From assembly GCF_001703635.1 (NCBI RefSeq), contig NZ_LQZT01000012.1:62001-126000 (forward strand): 64,000 nt of DNA. Direction: 5' to 3'. Each line of letters begins with the position of its first letter. Positions within the stretch are counted from its first letter, which is position 1. The notes beneath the pieces were generated by a model. That model was not told the DNA's origin and searched no databases. It worked only from the letters and a program-made list of their open reading frames with translations. Made by a program: the position numbers and the translations under genes. Source of the stretch: Parahoeflea olei. Lineage in GTDB: Bacteria; Pseudomonadota; Alphaproteobacteria; Rhizobiales; Rhizobiaceae. Shown here piece after piece: positions 49,611 to 61,945 of the stretch.

Positions 49611-51128
49611 ATGGCAGAGGACAGGCTCTATGACGTGTTCGTCATCGGCGGCGGCATCAACGGCTGCGGCATCGCGCGCGATGCGATCGGCCGCGGCTAT
49701 TCGGTGTGCCTGGCCGAGATGAACGACCTGGCGTCGGGGACCTCTTCCTGGTCGTCGAAGCTGATCCATGGTGGCCTGCGCTATCTCGAGCATTACGAGT
49801 TCCGGCTGGTGCGCGAGGCGCTGTCGGAGCGCGAGGTGCTGCTTGGCAATGCGCCGCACATCATCTGGCCGCTCAGATTCGTGCTGCCGCATCACAAGCA
49901 GCTGCGCCCGGCCTGGATGCTCAGGATCGGCCTGTTCCTCTACGATCACATCGGCAAGCGCAAACTGCTAGGGCCCACCCGAACGCTCGATCTTCGCACA
50001 TCGCCGGTGGGCGCGCCGCTCAAACCGCTGTTTTCCAAAGGCTTCGAATATTCCGATTGCTGGGTCAACGATGCCCGGCTGGTGGTGCTCAACGCGCTCG
50101 ATGCGGCCGAACGGGGCGCCGATATCCACACCCGCACCGAGGTGGTTGGCGCGCAGCGCAAGGACGGGCATTGGGAAGTCACGCTGCGCGACCTGTCGGG
50201 CCGGCCGCGTCCGGGCGGCGCGGAATGGACGGTGCGGGCGCGCATGGTCGTCAATGCCGGCGGCCCCTGGGTGGACCGGATCCTGTCGGGCGTGGTCGGC
50301 CGCAATCAGGCGCACAATGTGCGCCTCGTGCAGGGCAGCCATATCGTGGTGCCGAAGCTGCATGATCACGACCGCGCCTATATCTTCCAGAACGGTGACG
50401 GCCGGATGATCTTCGCGCTGCCCTATGAGGAGGATTTCACCCTGATCGGCACCACCGACCGGGATTACGAAGGCGATCCGCGCGATGCGACGATCACCGA
50501 CGGCGAAATCGACTATCTGTGCGCGGCGGCGAGCGAATATTTCGCCCGGCCCGTCGAGCGCGCGTCGATCGTGTGGACCTATTCCGGGGTGCGTCCGCTC
50601 TATGACGACGGCGCATCGGCCGCGCAGGAGGCCACGCGCGAATATGTGCTCAAGGCCGATCCGGGCGAGGGCGCGCCGCTGATCAACATCTTCGGCGGCA
50701 AGATCACCACCTACCGCAAGCTCGCCGAATCCGTGCTGGCGATGGTCGAGGAGCGGCTTGGCCGGAAATCGGCACCCTGGACCCATCGGGCTGCACTGCC
50801 GGGCGGGGATTTTCCCGCCGACGGCTTCGAGGCGCAGGTCGCGCGGCTTCTGGCCGACTATCCGTTCCTTCAGCCGCATCAGGCCCGGCGCTATGTCCGC
50901 CATTACGGCACGCGCGCACGCCTGCTGCTCGGCGATGCCCGGTCGGTCGCGGAGATGGGCGAGGATTTCGGCCACGGGCTTTATGCCCGCGAGGTCGATT
51001 ACCTGATGACGCAGGAATGGGCGGTGGAGGCGGCCGATGTGCTGTGGCGGCGCACCAAGCGCGGGCTCCGGCTCGACCGCGAACAAGTGATGGCGCTCGA
51101 AGCCTATATGGCGGCCCGACGGGCCTAG
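49611..51128 (+). CDS. glpD: Aerobic glycerol-3-phosphate dehydrogenase
   Basis: FAD-linked, membrane-associated oxidation of glycerol 3-phosphate to dihydroxyacetone phosphate with ubiquinone as acceptor. The 505-residue protein has FAD motif [20 protein letters not shown] (residues 6-25), then [20 protein letters not shown], and the later [15 protein letters not shown]. Length and motifs are those of GlpD rather than anaerobic GlpA. GGGAGAGG precedes the ATG. It is followed 85 bp later by glpK; glpF and a regulator are not seen here. Confidence 0.96.
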   Translation: MAEDRLYDVFVIGGGINGCGIARDAIGRGYSVCLAEMNDLASGTSSWSSKLIHGGLRYLEHYEFRLVREALSEREVLLGNAPHIIWPLRFVLPHHKQLRPAWMLRIGLFLYDHIGKRKLLGPTRTLDLRTSPVGAPLKPLFSKGFEYSDCWVNDARLVVLNALDAAERGADIHTRTEVVGAQRKDGHWEVTLRDLSGRPRPGGAEWTVRARMVVNAGGPWVDRILSGVVGRNQAHNVRLVQGSHIVVPKLHDHDRAYIFQNGDGRMIFALPYEEDFTLIGTTDRDYEGDPRDATITDGEIDYLCAAASEYFARPVERASIVWTYSGVRPLYDDGASAAQEATREYVLKADPGEGAPLINIFGGKITTYRKLAESVLAMVEERLGRKSAPWTHRAALPGGDFPADGFEAQVARLLADYPFLQPHQARRYVRHYGTRARLLLGDARSVAEMGEDFGHGLYAREVDYLMTQEWAVEAADVLWRRTKRGLRLDREQVMALEAYMAARRA

Positions 51129-51213
51129 CATCCGATCCGGTGGAGCATCGTCGGCGGGGGCTTTTCGCGCGCGCCGAAACCGGGTCAAATGGGACGCACA
51201 ACAGGAGGACAGC

Positions 51214-52701
51214 ATGAGCGGTTATATTCTGGCCATCGATCAGGGCACCACATCGAGCCGGGCGATCGTGTTCGACCGTGACATGCGCGTTGCCGGCGTG
51301 GGCCAGAAGGAGTTCACCCAGATCTACCCGCAATCGGGCTGGGTCGAGCACGATCCCGAGGAAATCTGGAAGTCGGTCGTCACGACCATCCGCCAGGCGC
51401 TCAAGCAGGCGGGCGTCGAAGCCTCCGAGATTTCCGGCATCGGCATTACCAACCAGCGCGAGACCGTGGTGGTGTGGGAGCGCGAGAGCGGCAAGCCGAT
51501 CCACAATGCCATCGTCTGGCAGGACCGCCGCACCGCTTCCTACTGCGAGAAGCTCAAGCGCCAGGACCTCGAAAAGACCTTCACCCGCAAGACCGGGCTG
51601 CTGCTCGATCCCTATTTTTCCGGCACGAAGCTGTCGTGGATGCTCGCCAATGTGAAGGGCGCGCGGGCGCGGGCCGCGCGCGGTGAACTGTGCTTCGGCA
51701 CGATCGACTGCTTCCTGATCTGGCGGCTCACCGGCGGCAAGTCCTTCGTCACGGACGCGACCAACGCCTCGCGCACGCTGCTGTTCAACATCTCGACGGA
51801 AGAGTGGGACCCGGAACTGCTCAAGATCCTGCGGATTCCCGCGGGCATGCTGCCCGAGGTCAAGGATTGCGCGGCGGATTTCGGGGTGACCGAGAAATCC
51901 CTGTTCGGCGCGGAAATTCCGATCCTGGGTGTGGCGGGCGACCAGCAGGCGGCGACCATCGGCCAGGCCTGTTTCGAGCCGGGCATGCTCAAATCCACCT
52001 ATGGCACCGGGTGTTTCGCGCTCCTGAACACTGGCACGGACATGGTGCGCTCGAAAAACCGGCTGCTCACCACCATTGCCTATCGGCTCGACGGCAAGAC
52101 CACCTATGCGCTCGAAGGCTCGATCTTCATCGCCGGCGCTGCGGTGCAATGGCTGCGCGACGGGCTCAAGGTGATCAAGAAGGCCGAAGAAAGCGGCAAG
52201 CTCGCGGCGGACGCCGATCCCACGCAGGATGTCTATCTGGTCCCGGCCTTCACCGGGCTTGGCGCGCCGCACTGGGACCCGGACGCGCGCGGCGCGATCT
52301 ACGGCATGACCCGCAACACGGGGCCGGCGGAGTTCGCCCGCGCGGCGCTGGAGGCGGTCTGCTACCAGACCCGCGACCTGCTCGATGCCATGCACAAGGA
52401 CTGGAAGACGAGCGGGGCCGACACGGTGCTCCGCGTCGATGGCGGCATGGTGGCGTCCGACTGGACCATGCAGCGCTTGGCCGACATTCTCGACGCGCCC
52501 GTCGACCGGCCGACGATCCTCGAAACCACCGCGCTCGGCGCCGCCTGGCTCGCCGGGCAACGCGCGGGCGTCTGGCCCAAGCAGCAGGGCTTCGCCAAGG
52601 CCTGGGCGCGCGACACCCGCTTCGAGCCGCAGATGGACGCCAAGACCCGCGCGAAGAAGCTCAAGGGCTGGCACGAGGCGGTGCGCCGCACGCTGAGCTA
52701 G
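51214..52701 (+). CDS. glpK: Glycerol kinase
   Basis: FGGY-family kinase phosphorylating glycerol to glycerol 3-phosphate, 495 residues. N-terminal phosphate loop [19 protein letters not shown] (residues 4-22), [11 protein letters not shown], the glycerol-site region [13 protein letters not shown] and [15 protein letters not shown], and the C-terminal [15 protein letters not shown] are all typical. AGGAGGA is well placed before the ATG. With glpD it makes a glycerol utilisation operon; the missing facilitator may be encoded elsewhere. Confidence 0.97.
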   Translation: MSGYILAIDQGTTSSRAIVFDRDMRVAGVGQKEFTQIYPQSGWVEHDPEEIWKSVVTTIRQALKQAGVEASEISGIGITNQRETVVVWERESGKPIHNAIVWQDRRTASYCEKLKRQDLEKTFTRKTGLLLDPYFSGTKLSWMLANVKGARARAARGELCFGTIDCFLIWRLTGGKSFVTDATNASRTLLFNISTEEWDPELLKILRIPAGMLPEVKDCAADFGVTEKSLFGAEIPILGVAGDQQAATIGQACFEPGMLKSTYGTGCFALLNTGTDMVRSKNRLLTTIAYRLDGKTTYALEGSIFIAGAAVQWLRDGLKVIKKAEESGKLAADADPTQDVYLVPAFTGLGAPHWDPDARGAIYGMTRNTGPAEFARAALEAVCYQTRDLLDAMHKDWKTSGADTVLRVDGGMVASDWTMQRLADILDAPVDRPTILETTALGAAWLAGQRAGVWPKQQGFAKAWARDTRFEPQMDAKTRAKKLKGWHEAVRRTLS

Positions 52702-52793
52702 GGACGCGGGTTCGAACAGCCGGCAGCAGATGTGGCCGGCGGGCCGGAGGCAAGCGGAGAGTGGCCCGTCCGGTTGCCGCATGGCTTGTCCGC

Positions 52794-53690
52794 TTACCGC
52801 ATCAGGTGGCGCGTGAACCACTCGCACTGCGCCGGGGCGGAGATCTTGAAGGCGTCGCCGACATAGGCGTCGAAATGCCCGCAATTGAGGATCAGCAGCT
52901 TCTTGGGCTCCAGCGCCTCCTCATAGGCCTCAAGCGTGAGATCCGCGGGCGTCAGGTGATCCTGGTCGCCGATCACGATCATCAGCGGCGTCGGCGCGAT
53001 GCGGGCGATCGAGGCGCCCGGCTCGTATTCGGTGAACATCTCCATCGAGCGCAGCGTGATCTCGTTTTTCCACCTGCCGAGATTTTCGGGCGGCAGGCTC
53101 GTGAAGAAGGTGAGGCTGTCCTCGGTGGGCAGCGCGCAGGGCCCGCCCTCGGGCGAGACGACGGGCAGCGTCGCCGGCTCCGCGCCACCAAGGCGCGCCG
53201 CCCGGTCGGCGGCAAAGCCCTCTCTCAATCCGGCCCAGTGATCGCTGCGCACGAGGCGCCGCGCATTGGCGAGGCCTGCCACCAGCGGTACCTGCGAGAC
53301 CACGCATTTGACGCGCCGGTCCTGGGCCGCGACCACCAGCACATGGCCGCCGCTGTAGCTCGATCCCCAGATGCCGATGCGGCCGGCATCGACCTCGTCG
53401 CGGCCCTGGACATAGGTGATCGCGTCGCGGAAATCGCGGATCTGCTGGATCGGGTCGATCTCGCCGCGCGGCGTGCCGGCGCTGTTGCCGAGATTGCGGT
53501 TGTCGTAGACCAGCACATTCATGCCGGCCGCGTTGAAGGTTCTCGCGAAGCCTTCGAGATGCATCTCCTTGGTGGCCGAAAAGCCGTGGCACATGACAAT
53601 GGCCGGTGCGGGCGTTCCCCCGGCTGCCGCAAAGAACCAGCCGGCAAGTTCGGTGCCGTCCTCGGTGTGAAAGCTGACGTCGTGTTTCAT
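52794..53690 (-). CDS. Alpha/beta hydrolase
   Basis: A 298-residue alpha/beta-hydrolase related to the dienelactone hydrolase/S9-like group. The oxyanion region is IVMCHGFSATKEMHLEGFA; the nucleophile elbow reads IGIWGSSYSGGHVLVVAA (GSSYSG, Ser near residue 110); the acid Asp is likely in IVIGDQDHLTP and the His in LNCGHFDAYVG. The catalytic triad is therefore complete. It diverges from an AraC regulator. Substrate unknown; it is not obviously the missing 3-oxoadipate enol-lactonase PcaD, whose motifs differ. Confidence 0.85.
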   Translation of the reverse strand: MKHDVSFHTEDGTELAGWFFAAAGGTPAPAIVMCHGFSATKEMHLEGFARTFNAAGMNVLVYDNRNLGNSAGTPRGEIDPIQQIRDFRDAITYVQGRDEVDAGRIGIWGSSYSGGHVLVVAAQDRRVKCVVSQVPLVAGLANARRLVRSDHWAGLREGFAADRAARLGGAEPATLPVVSPEGGPCALPTEDSLTFFTSLPPENLGRWKNEITLRSMEMFTEYEPGASIARIAPTPLMIVIGDQDHLTPADLTLEAYEEALEPKKLLILNCGHFDAYVGDAFKISAPAQCEWFTRHLMR

Positions 53691-53842
53691 GCGATCTCCT
53701 CCCGTGCATGCAAGACCGGTTCACTCTAGGGACCGGCGAAGGGCCTCGCTTGACCGCAAGTGCGCAAAACGCCATCATTTTGTGCGGGCAGCCTTGCGGA
53801 GGAGCTGGCGCGCCCTGTCGGATGAGGTTCGGGAGGACCGTC

Positions 53843-54805
53843 ATGGAATGGGCGACAGCACAGATCGCGCCGGCCGACCGGTTCGAAGCCTGGCGCCAGG
53901 TGCTCAGCGCCACGCATCTGCCCTGGACGCTGGGGCGGCCGGCGTCGCTCGGGTTTTCGGCCTCGTTGCGGACGCTCGAAGCGGGCGGGCTCTCCATCGT
54001 CGACTGCATCTGCGATCCCTGTCACGGCTATCGCGACCGCCGCGACATCCGCAGCGGCGATGACGGCTGTTTCGGGGTGCTGATGCTGCGCAAGGGGCGC
54101 GAACGCGTCGAACAGGGTGGCACCACCGTGGAACTCGGCCCGGGATCGACGCTGATCTGGGACGCAAGCCGCCCGGCCAGGTTCGACGTGCTCGAACCGC
54201 TCGAAAAATGCACGCTGATGATCCCGCGCGAGGTGCTCCGGCGCGAGACGGGGCTCGCCGACCTGCCGGTCGGGCTCATCGACAGTTCTCGCGGCTTCGG
54301 CGCACTCCTGCACGCGCGCGCGGTGAGCCTTGGCGGCGTGTTCGCCGATTTCGACGCGGGCGAGAGCGCCCGGCTCGGCGCGGCGCTGCTCGGCGATCTG
54401 GTGCATGCGCTGCGAGTCGGGGTGGTCCCCGCTGCGGTGCCACCGCGCGCGCGGCTCGTCGATCGCGTCTACCGGATCATCGATGCCGGCTTCGCCGATC
54501 CCGATCTCGACCTGCCGTGGGTCGCCGCCTGCGCGGGCATATCGGTGAGATACCTGCACCAGATCCTGGAAGACGCCCCGGAGACGGCAGGCGCGCGCAT
54601 CCTGCGCCGGCGGCTCGAGGCGCTTGCGGCAGGGCTCGCCGATCCGGAGCTTTCGGGGGCGAGCATCACCCAGATCGGCTTTGCCAGCGGCTTTTCCTCG
54701 GCCTCGCATATCAGCCGCGCCTTCCGCGCGCATTTCGGCCAGGCGCCGTCGGCGTTCCGCGCGGCGGCACTGGCGAAGGCCCGGCAGGGGGCGAAGCGCG
54801 GGTAA
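53843..54805 (+). CDS. AraC-family transcriptional regulator
   Basis: A 320-residue regulator. The C-terminal AraC DNA-binding domain has two helix-turn-helix units: LDLPWVAACAGISVRYLHQI and SITQIGFASGFSSASHISRA with FRAHFGQAPSAFR. The N-terminal 190 residues look like the AraC_binding_2 (FeaR/PobR-like) ligand domain with GGTTVELGPGSTLIWDASRP. GGGAGGA precedes the chosen ATG; the frame is open 45 codons upstream. It diverges from the alpha/beta hydrolase gene, a plausible target; a role for pobA nearby is also possible. Confidence 0.85.
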   Translation: MEWATAQIAPADRFEAWRQVLSATHLPWTLGRPASLGFSASLRTLEAGGLSIVDCICDPCHGYRDRRDIRSGDDGCFGVLMLRKGRERVEQGGTTVELGPGSTLIWDASRPARFDVLEPLEKCTLMIPREVLRRETGLADLPVGLIDSSRGFGALLHARAVSLGGVFADFDAGESARLGAALLGDLVHALRVGVVPAAVPPRARLVDRVYRIIDAGFADPDLDLPWVAACAGISVRYLHQILEDAPETAGARILRRRLEALAAGLADPELSGASITQIGFASGFSSASHISRAFRAHFGQAPSAFRAAALAKARQGAKRG

Positions 54806-54877
54806 GGGATCTTGGGCGCGGGGCGGTTTGGCGCTATCGTGTCCGCGATCGGCAGATCAGGCTCAGGAGCGTTCGCA

Positions 54878-55249
54878 ATGCAGCTCGGTGCATTCTCCAT
54901 CAGTCTCGCGGTCAAGGATCTCGCGGTGTCGCGGGCGTTCTACGAGAAGCTCGGCTTCCGCGCGGTGGGCGGAGAGACCGGCGAGAAATGGCTGATGATG
55001 CAGAACGACGACTGCGTGATCGGGCTGTTCGAGGGCCTCATCGAGAAAAACATCCTGACCTTCAATCCCGGCTGGGTCACCCGGTCGGAACCTGTCGAGC
55101 GGTTCACCGATGTGCGCGAGCTGCAGCGGCAGCTCAAGGCTTTGCGCGTTCCGATCGAGACGGAGGCCGACGAGGCCGCGACAGGTCCCGCGAGCTTCGT
55201 CATCACCGACCCCGACGGCAATCCGATCCTGATCGACCAGCACCGCTGA
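54878..55249 (+). CDS. VOC-family (glyoxalase/bleomycin resistance-like) protein
   Basis: A 123-residue vicinal-oxygen-chelate fold protein with two beta-alpha-beta-beta-beta units: FSISLAVKDLAVSRAFYEKL at the start and FVITDPDGNPILIDQHR at the end. Only some of the usual metal ligands are obvious. GGAG precedes the chosen ATG. Function could be detoxification or binding of a small molecule; the AraC gene 72 bp upstream is in the same direction. Confidence 0.85.
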   Translation: MQLGAFSISLAVKDLAVSRAFYEKLGFRAVGGETGEKWLMMQNDDCVIGLFEGLIEKNILTFNPGWVTRSEPVERFTDVRELQRQLKALRVPIETEADEAATGPASFVITDPDGNPILIDQHR

Positions 55250-55279
55250 GACGGCTGCCTGCCGTCCCCGGGTGCTGCG

Positions 55280-56743
55280 TCAGTCGAGGAAGCTCACCGT
55301 CACGCCGGGTTCGACCAGGCCTGCCAGTTCCTCCGCGTCCCAGTTGGTGAGCCGCACGCAGCCATGCGAGGCGGTCTTGCCGATCTTGGAGGGTTCGGGC
55401 GTGCCGTGGATGCCGTAGGTGGGTTTCGACAGCGCGATCCAGATCGAGCCCACCGGGCCGTTGGGTCCGGGCGGGACCTGCAGGATCTTGTCGTTGTCGC
55501 CCTGCTTGAAATTGACCTTGGGATTGTAGGTGTAGCCCGGATTGCGCGCCACGCGCTCGATGGTGACTTCGCCGCTCGGCGAGGGCGTGTCGGACGAGCC
55601 GATGGTGGCGGGATAGGCCACCAGCAGCTTGCCGCTCGAATCGTAGCCGCGGACCTGCTTGCGGGCCTTGTCGGCGACGATACGGGCCACCTTGCCGGTC
55701 TTCTTGACGCCGGTGTTGACGACCTTGATCTCGACGCCGGGGCGGGTGAAATCCACGCCCGGATTGAGCGCCTTGAGGTAATCCTCGTCCATGTGAAAGC
55801 GCTCGGCGAGCATTTCCAGCGTCGAGGTGTAGGACAGCCGCTCGAGCTTGGCCTTGTCGGCGTAATCGGTCGGGATCGAGGCCACGAAGGGGCCGGAGGC
55901 ATCTTCCGAGGTGATGGTGTAGGTGGTGAAGGCGAGCCCGCCCTCGGCCGCCAGGCGCCGGACGATCAGGTCGGTGTCGGCGGGGTCGATGCGCTCGCCG
56001 GTTTCCTCGAACCAGGCGTCGAGCGCCTTGTTGACGTTGGAGCCCATGCGGCCGTCGATGACGCCGGGGGAGATGCCGTTGCGGTCGAGATAGACCTGCA
56101 AGGCGGCGACCTGCGCCTTGGAAAGCTGCGCGGTCTTGGGCTGCAGCGGCTCGGTCTTCATGGCGGGTTCGACAAAACGCGGCGCCTCGATCACCCGTGG
56201 CATGTCGGTATCGCCGGCCGAGCCGCTCTCGTCGCGCTCCGTCGGCACCGTGCCGGTCATCGGATTGAGGTCACGGCGTTCGATGCTTGCGGTGTCGGGC
56301 GCAGGGGGAAAGGCATCGCGCGACGACCGTTCGCGCGGCGGCAGCGGCCGTTCGGGGAAACCGTCGTCCTGGTCCCAGCTCCCGGGCTGGTCCCATGAAT
56401 CGTTCCATTGGCCGCCCCACTGCTCGCGCGGGGCCCGGTTCCAGGCCCGGTCGCGCTCCCACTCCCGGGGCCGGGCGCGCTCTCCGCCCTGTTGCTGGCG
56501 GTATTGCCAGGCCGGGATCTCGAAGCCGATGACCTGGTCCCAGGCATCGATCAGCAGCCGGCGGCCCTGGGTGTCGACCACCACGCGCACCGCGCCTGCT
56601 TCGGGAATGTCGCGCATCAGCCGGCCATCGGTGTCGACGACCACCATGTCGCCATCCCGAGGGGCTGCGAGCGCCTGAGGTACGGACAGTGCGCTCAATG
56701 CCAGAAGGGCGGCGGCAAAACGGAGGCGGGCAATCTGTGTCAT
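55280..56743 (-). CDS. Large secreted L,D-transpeptidase with PG-binding and LysM-like segments
   Basis: An 487-residue exported enzyme. Signal peptide (MTQIARLRFAAALLALSALS, cut after ALA), a Trp/Arg/Pro-rich disordered stretch (about 85-190), a peptidoglycan-binding domain (AALQVYLDRNGISPGVIDGR near 215), a LysM-like segment (TLEMLAERFHMDEDYLKALN) and a YkuD domain with catalytic YGIHGTPEPSKIGKTASHGC near 455. This domain order is common for ErfK/YbiS-type enzymes of Hyphomicrobiales that cross-link peptidoglycan or attach envelope proteins. It is the second L,D-transpeptidase gene in the window and far larger than the first. Confidence 0.92.
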   Translation of the reverse strand: MTQIARLRFAAALLALSALSVPQALAAPRDGDMVVVDTDGRLMRDIPEAGAVRVVVDTQGRRLLIDAWDQVIGFEIPAWQYRQQQGGERARPREWERDRAWNRAPREQWGGQWNDSWDQPGSWDQDDGFPERPLPPRERSSRDAFPPAPDTASIERRDLNPMTGTVPTERDESGSAGDTDMPRVIEAPRFVEPAMKTEPLQPKTAQLSKAQVAALQVYLDRNGISPGVIDGRMGSNVNKALDAWFEETGERIDPADTDLIVRRLAAEGGLAFTTYTITSEDASGPFVASIPTDYADKAKLERLSYTSTLEMLAERFHMDEDYLKALNPGVDFTRPGVEIKVVNTGVKKTGKVARIVADKARKQVRGYDSSGKLLVAYPATIGSSDTPSPSGEVTIERVARNPGYTYNPKVNFKQGDNDKILQVPPGPNGPVGSIWIALSKPTYGIHGTPEPSKIGKTASHGCVRLTNWDAEELAGLVEPGVTVSFLD

Positions 56744-56831
56744 GCGGTCAACCTGGGGCTCCTGGGACAATGGGGTATAGCATTGCCCGAACATGCTGAA
56801 CGGAGCCTGAACAAACGTCGCAAACCGGGCG

Positions 56832-59056
<2,225 letters not shown>

Positions 59057-59081
59057 CCATCCCTGTCCGCCGGTCTCCATC

Positions 59082-60287
59082 TCAGACCCGTTCCAGCGCG
59101 ATGGCGATGCCCTGGCCGACGCCGATGCACATGGTGGCGAGCGCCAGCTTCTCGTTGCGGATGCCGAGTTCGAGCGCCGCGGTTCCGGTGATGCGCGCGC
59201 CGGACATGCCGAGCGGATGGCCGAGCGCGATGGCGCCGCCATTGGGGTTGATGTGGTCGGCGTCTTCGGGGAGGCCGAGCTCGCGCAGGACGGCGATGCC
59301 CTGGCTGGCAAAGGCTTCGTTGAGTTCGATCACGCCGAAATCGGCGGGCTTCAATCCGAGCCGGGCGCAGAGCTTCCGCGTGGCGGGCGCCGGGCCGATG
59401 CCCATGATCCGCGGCTCGACGCCGGCGGTGGCGCCGCCGAGGATGCGGGCGATCGGGGTGAGCCCGTGCTTTTTCGCGGCCGCTTCGCTGGCGATGATCA
59501 GGGCCGCCGCGCCGTCATTGACGCCCGAGGCATTGCCGGCCGTCACGCTGCCGCCGGCGCGGAACGGCGTGGGCAGCTTGGCGAGCTGCTCGGCCGTGGT
59601 CGAGGGGCGGGGATGCTCGTCGGCATCGACCACCACCGGAGCGCCCTTGCGGCTCGGGATCTCGACCGCGACGATTTCTTGCGCGAGCCGGCCCGAGGCC
59701 TGGGCGGCGCCGGCGCGGGCCTGGCTGCGCAGCGCGAAGGCGTCCTGGTCGGCGCGGGAGATGCCGAACTGCTCGGCCACGTTCTCGCCGGTTTCGGGCA
59801 TGGAATCGATGCCGTACTGAGCCTTCATCACCGGATTGACGAAGCGCCAGCCGATGGTGGTGTCGTAGATTTCGGCGTTGCGCGAATAGGCGCTGTCGGC
59901 CTTGGGCATGACGAAGGGCGCGCGCGACATGCTTTCGACGCCGCCGGCAATCACGATGCCGGCTTCACCGGAGCGGATCATGCGGGCGGCGGCGAGGATC
60001 GCGTCCATGCCCGAGCCGCACAGCCGGTTGATGGTGGTGCCGGGCACCGAGACCGGAAGGCCGGCGAGCAGGGTCGCCATGCGCGCGACATTGCGGTTGT
60101 CCTCGCCCGCCTGGTTGGCGCATCCGTAATAGACGTCGTCGATCTCGCCCCAGTCGACATTGGGGTTGCGCCGGGTCAGTTCCCGGATCGGGGCGGCGCC
60201 GAGATCGTCGGCGCGGGCGCTTGCCAGCGCGCCGCCGAAACGGCCGATCGGGGTGCGGATGTAATCACAGATATAGGCTTCGGCCAT
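59082..60287 (-). CDS. pcaF: 3-oxoadipyl-CoA thiolase
   Basis: Final step of the beta-ketoadipate pathway: cleaves 3-oxoadipyl-CoA to succinyl-CoA and acetyl-CoA. The 401-residue thiolase has the acyl-accepting Cys in [20 protein letters not shown] (near residue 90), NEAFASQ, the His in [20 protein letters not shown] and the second Cys in [18 protein letters not shown]. It overlaps pcaJ by one base in an ATGA arrangement and precedes pcaB by about 25 bp, so expression is with the pca operon rather than a separate catabolic unit. Confidence 0.95.
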   Translation of the reverse strand: MAEAYICDYIRTPIGRFGGALASARADDLGAAPIRELTRRNPNVDWGEIDDVYYGCANQAGEDNRNVARMATLLAGLPVSVPGTTINRLCGSGMDAILAAARMIRSGEAGIVIAGGVESMSRAPFVMPKADSAYSRNAEIYDTTIGWRFVNPVMKAQYGIDSMPETGENVAEQFGISRADQDAFALRSQARAGAAQASGRLAQEIVAVEIPSRKGAPVVVDADEHPRPSTTAEQLAKLPTPFRAGGSVTAGNASGVNDGAAALIIASEAAAKKHGLTPIARILGGATAGVEPRIMGIGPAPATRKLCARLGLKPADFGVIELNEAFASQGIAVLRELGLPEDADHINPNGGAIALGHPLGMSGARITGTAALELGIRNEKLALATMCIGVGQGIAIALERV

Positions 60288-61081
60288 CAGGCGGCTTCTC
60301 CGGTTTTTCCGCCGGAATGGGCGGCTTTGGTGCGGGCGTTGAGATCGCGCAGGGTCTTGAGCTCGACCTCGGTCGGGCGAGGGGTTTCGTCGAGCGCATC
60401 GGCGAACCGGACGGTCCAGCCGCATTCGGCCTGGACCATCTCGCGGGTGACGCCGGGGTGCAGCGACACCACGGTGAATTCCCGTGTTACAGGATCGCTG
60501 CGCCAGACGGCAAGGTCGGTGACCATCAGCGTCGGGCCTTTGGTGGTGATCCCGAGCCGCGCGCGGTGATCGCCGCCCTCGCCATGGCCGAAGCTCGTGA
60601 AGAAGTCGATCTTGTCGACCATGGCGCGCTTGGACTGCTTGAGCGTGATGAAGATCTCGCCGCAGGAGGACGCGATCTCCGGCGCGCCGCCGCCGCCGGG
60701 AAGCCGGGTCTTGGGCTGGTCGTAGTCGCCGATCACGGTGGTGTTGATGTTGCCGAAGCGATCGATCTGGGCCGCGCCGAGAAAGCCGACGGTGACGCGT
60801 CCGCCCTGCAGCCAGTAGCGGAACATCTCGGGCACCGAGACGGTGGTCACGGCCGTGTCGCAGAGTTCGCCGTCGCCGATCGACAGCGGCAGCACAGTGG
60901 GGGCGGTACCGATGGTGCCGCTTTCATAGATCAGGGTGATGTCGGGTGCGTGGGTCAGGCGGGCGATGTTGCAGGCGGCCGAGGGCGCGCCGATGCCCAC
61001 GAAGCAGACATCGGTGTTCCTGAGCGCGCGCGCAGCCGCGATCGTCATCATTTCGGTGGGGGTGAAATCCGTCTCGCTCAT
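60287..61081 (-). CDS. pcaJ: 3-oxoadipate CoA-transferase subunit B
   Basis: Beta subunit of the succinyl-CoA:3-oxoadipate CoA-transferase, 264 residues. The catalytic glutamate is in ITLIYESGTIGTAPTVLPLS (ESG motif near residue 55), and CFVGIGAPSAACNIARLTHA near the start is typical of the family. It overlaps pcaI by four bases and pcaF by one codon's length (ATGA), so the two subunits and the thiolase are translationally coupled. Confidence 0.94.
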   Translation of the reverse strand: MSETDFTPTEMMTIAAARALRNTDVCFVGIGAPSAACNIARLTHAPDITLIYESGTIGTAPTVLPLSIGDGELCDTAVTTVSVPEMFRYWLQGGRVTVGFLGAAQIDRFGNINTTVIGDYDQPKTRLPGGGGAPEIASSCGEIFITLKQSKRAMVDKIDFFTSFGHGEGGDHRARLGITTKGPTLMVTDLAVWRSDPVTREFTVVSLHPGVTREMVQAECGWTVRFADALDETPRPTEVELKTLRDLNARTKAAHSGGKTGEAA

Positions 61082-61932
61082 GCGGCGCTCCGGAGATGGC
61101 TGACGCGGCCTGCGAAATCCTGCGGCGCCGCTTCGAGCACGTTCGCCTTCATCCAGGCGAGGAAACTGTCGCGGTCGCTGGCGATCCTGTCCCAGGCGAT
61201 GTAGCTCGCATTGTCGCGTGGATAATAGCCGTGGGCATAGGAGGGATGGGCGCCGCCCGGCACCACCGAAATCGCGCTCACGGTCCAGCCGGGCAGAACG
61301 CAGGCATTGGGGTGTGCGTGAAGCTCGTCGACCACTTCCTCGACGGTGACGACCGCGCGTTTGGCGGCAAGCACCGCCTCCTTCTGCACGCCGACAATGC
61401 CTTCGATCAGCACATTTCCCTTCCGGTCGGCCTTCTGGGCGTGGATGAAGCTCACATCCGGGCGGATCGCCGGGACGGCTGCCAGTTCCTCGCCGGTGAA
61501 GGGGCAGGTGATGTGCTTGATGTTGGGATTGACCCTGGCCAAGTCCGCGCCCTTGTAGCCGCGCAGCACGGCAAAGGGCAGGCCGGCAGCCCCGGCCTCG
61601 TAGGCATTGGCCATGGCCGCGTGGGAATGCTCCTCGATCTCGATCCGGTGCGGCCAGCCGTTCTCGACGGAATCGCGCAGCCGCCTGAGCAGTCCGACGC
61701 CGGGATTGCCGGCATAGGAGAAGATCAGCTTGCGCACCGCGCCCATGCCGATCATCTGGTCATAGACGAGATCCGGCGTCATCCGCACCAGCGTCAAGTC
61801 CTTCACCCCCTGTCTGAGCGCCTCGTGGGCGGCGGCATGCGGGATCAGATGGGTGAAGCCCTCGAAGGCGGCGGTGTCGCCGGATTTGAGATTCTGCGCC
61901 ACCGCGTCCGAGAGCGGCATGAAGTGAGCCAT
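61078..61932 (-). CDS. pcaI: 3-oxoadipate CoA-transferase subunit A
   Basis: Alpha subunit of the CoA-transferase, 284 residues. Family features are LVRMTPDLVYDQMIGMGAVR, KLIFSYAGNPGVG near residue 75 and ITCPFTGEELAAVPAIRPDV near 150. The length is that of the rhizobial/gluconate-type CoA-transferase A subunit rather than the shorter pseudomonad form. The upstream frame is open but the ATG chosen gives the normal N-terminus. It is 13 bp after pcaG and overlaps pcaJ. Confidence 0.93.
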   Translation of the reverse strand: MAHFMPLSDAVAQNLKSGDTAAFEGFTHLIPHAAAHEALRQGVKDLTLVRMTPDLVYDQMIGMGAVRKLIFSYAGNPGVGLLRRLRDSVENGWPHRIEIEEHSHAAMANAYEAGAAGLPFAVLRGYKGADLARVNPNIKHITCPFTGEELAAVPAIRPDVSFIHAQKADRKGNVLIEGIVGVQKEAVLAAKRAVVTVEEVVDELHAHPNACVLPGWTVSAISVVPGGAHPSYAHGYYPRDNASYIAWDRIASDRDSFLAWMKANVLEAAPQDFAGRVSHLRSAA

Positions 61933-61945
61933 GTCGTGTCTGTCC

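Noticed and set aside
50704..52884. 726-codon minus-strand open frame opposite glpD and glpK
   Set aside because: Shadow of glpD and glpK, both of which match their families over their full length.
52794..53690. Alpha/beta hydrolase considered as the missing PcaD
   Set aside because: Motifs and length are closer to dienelactone-hydrolase-like enzymes, and it lies outside the pca operon beside an AraC regulator.
51690..53729. 679-codon plus-strand open frame in another frame of glpK
   Set aside because: Frame-shifted reading of glpK continuing into the antisense of the hydrolase gene; no protein features.
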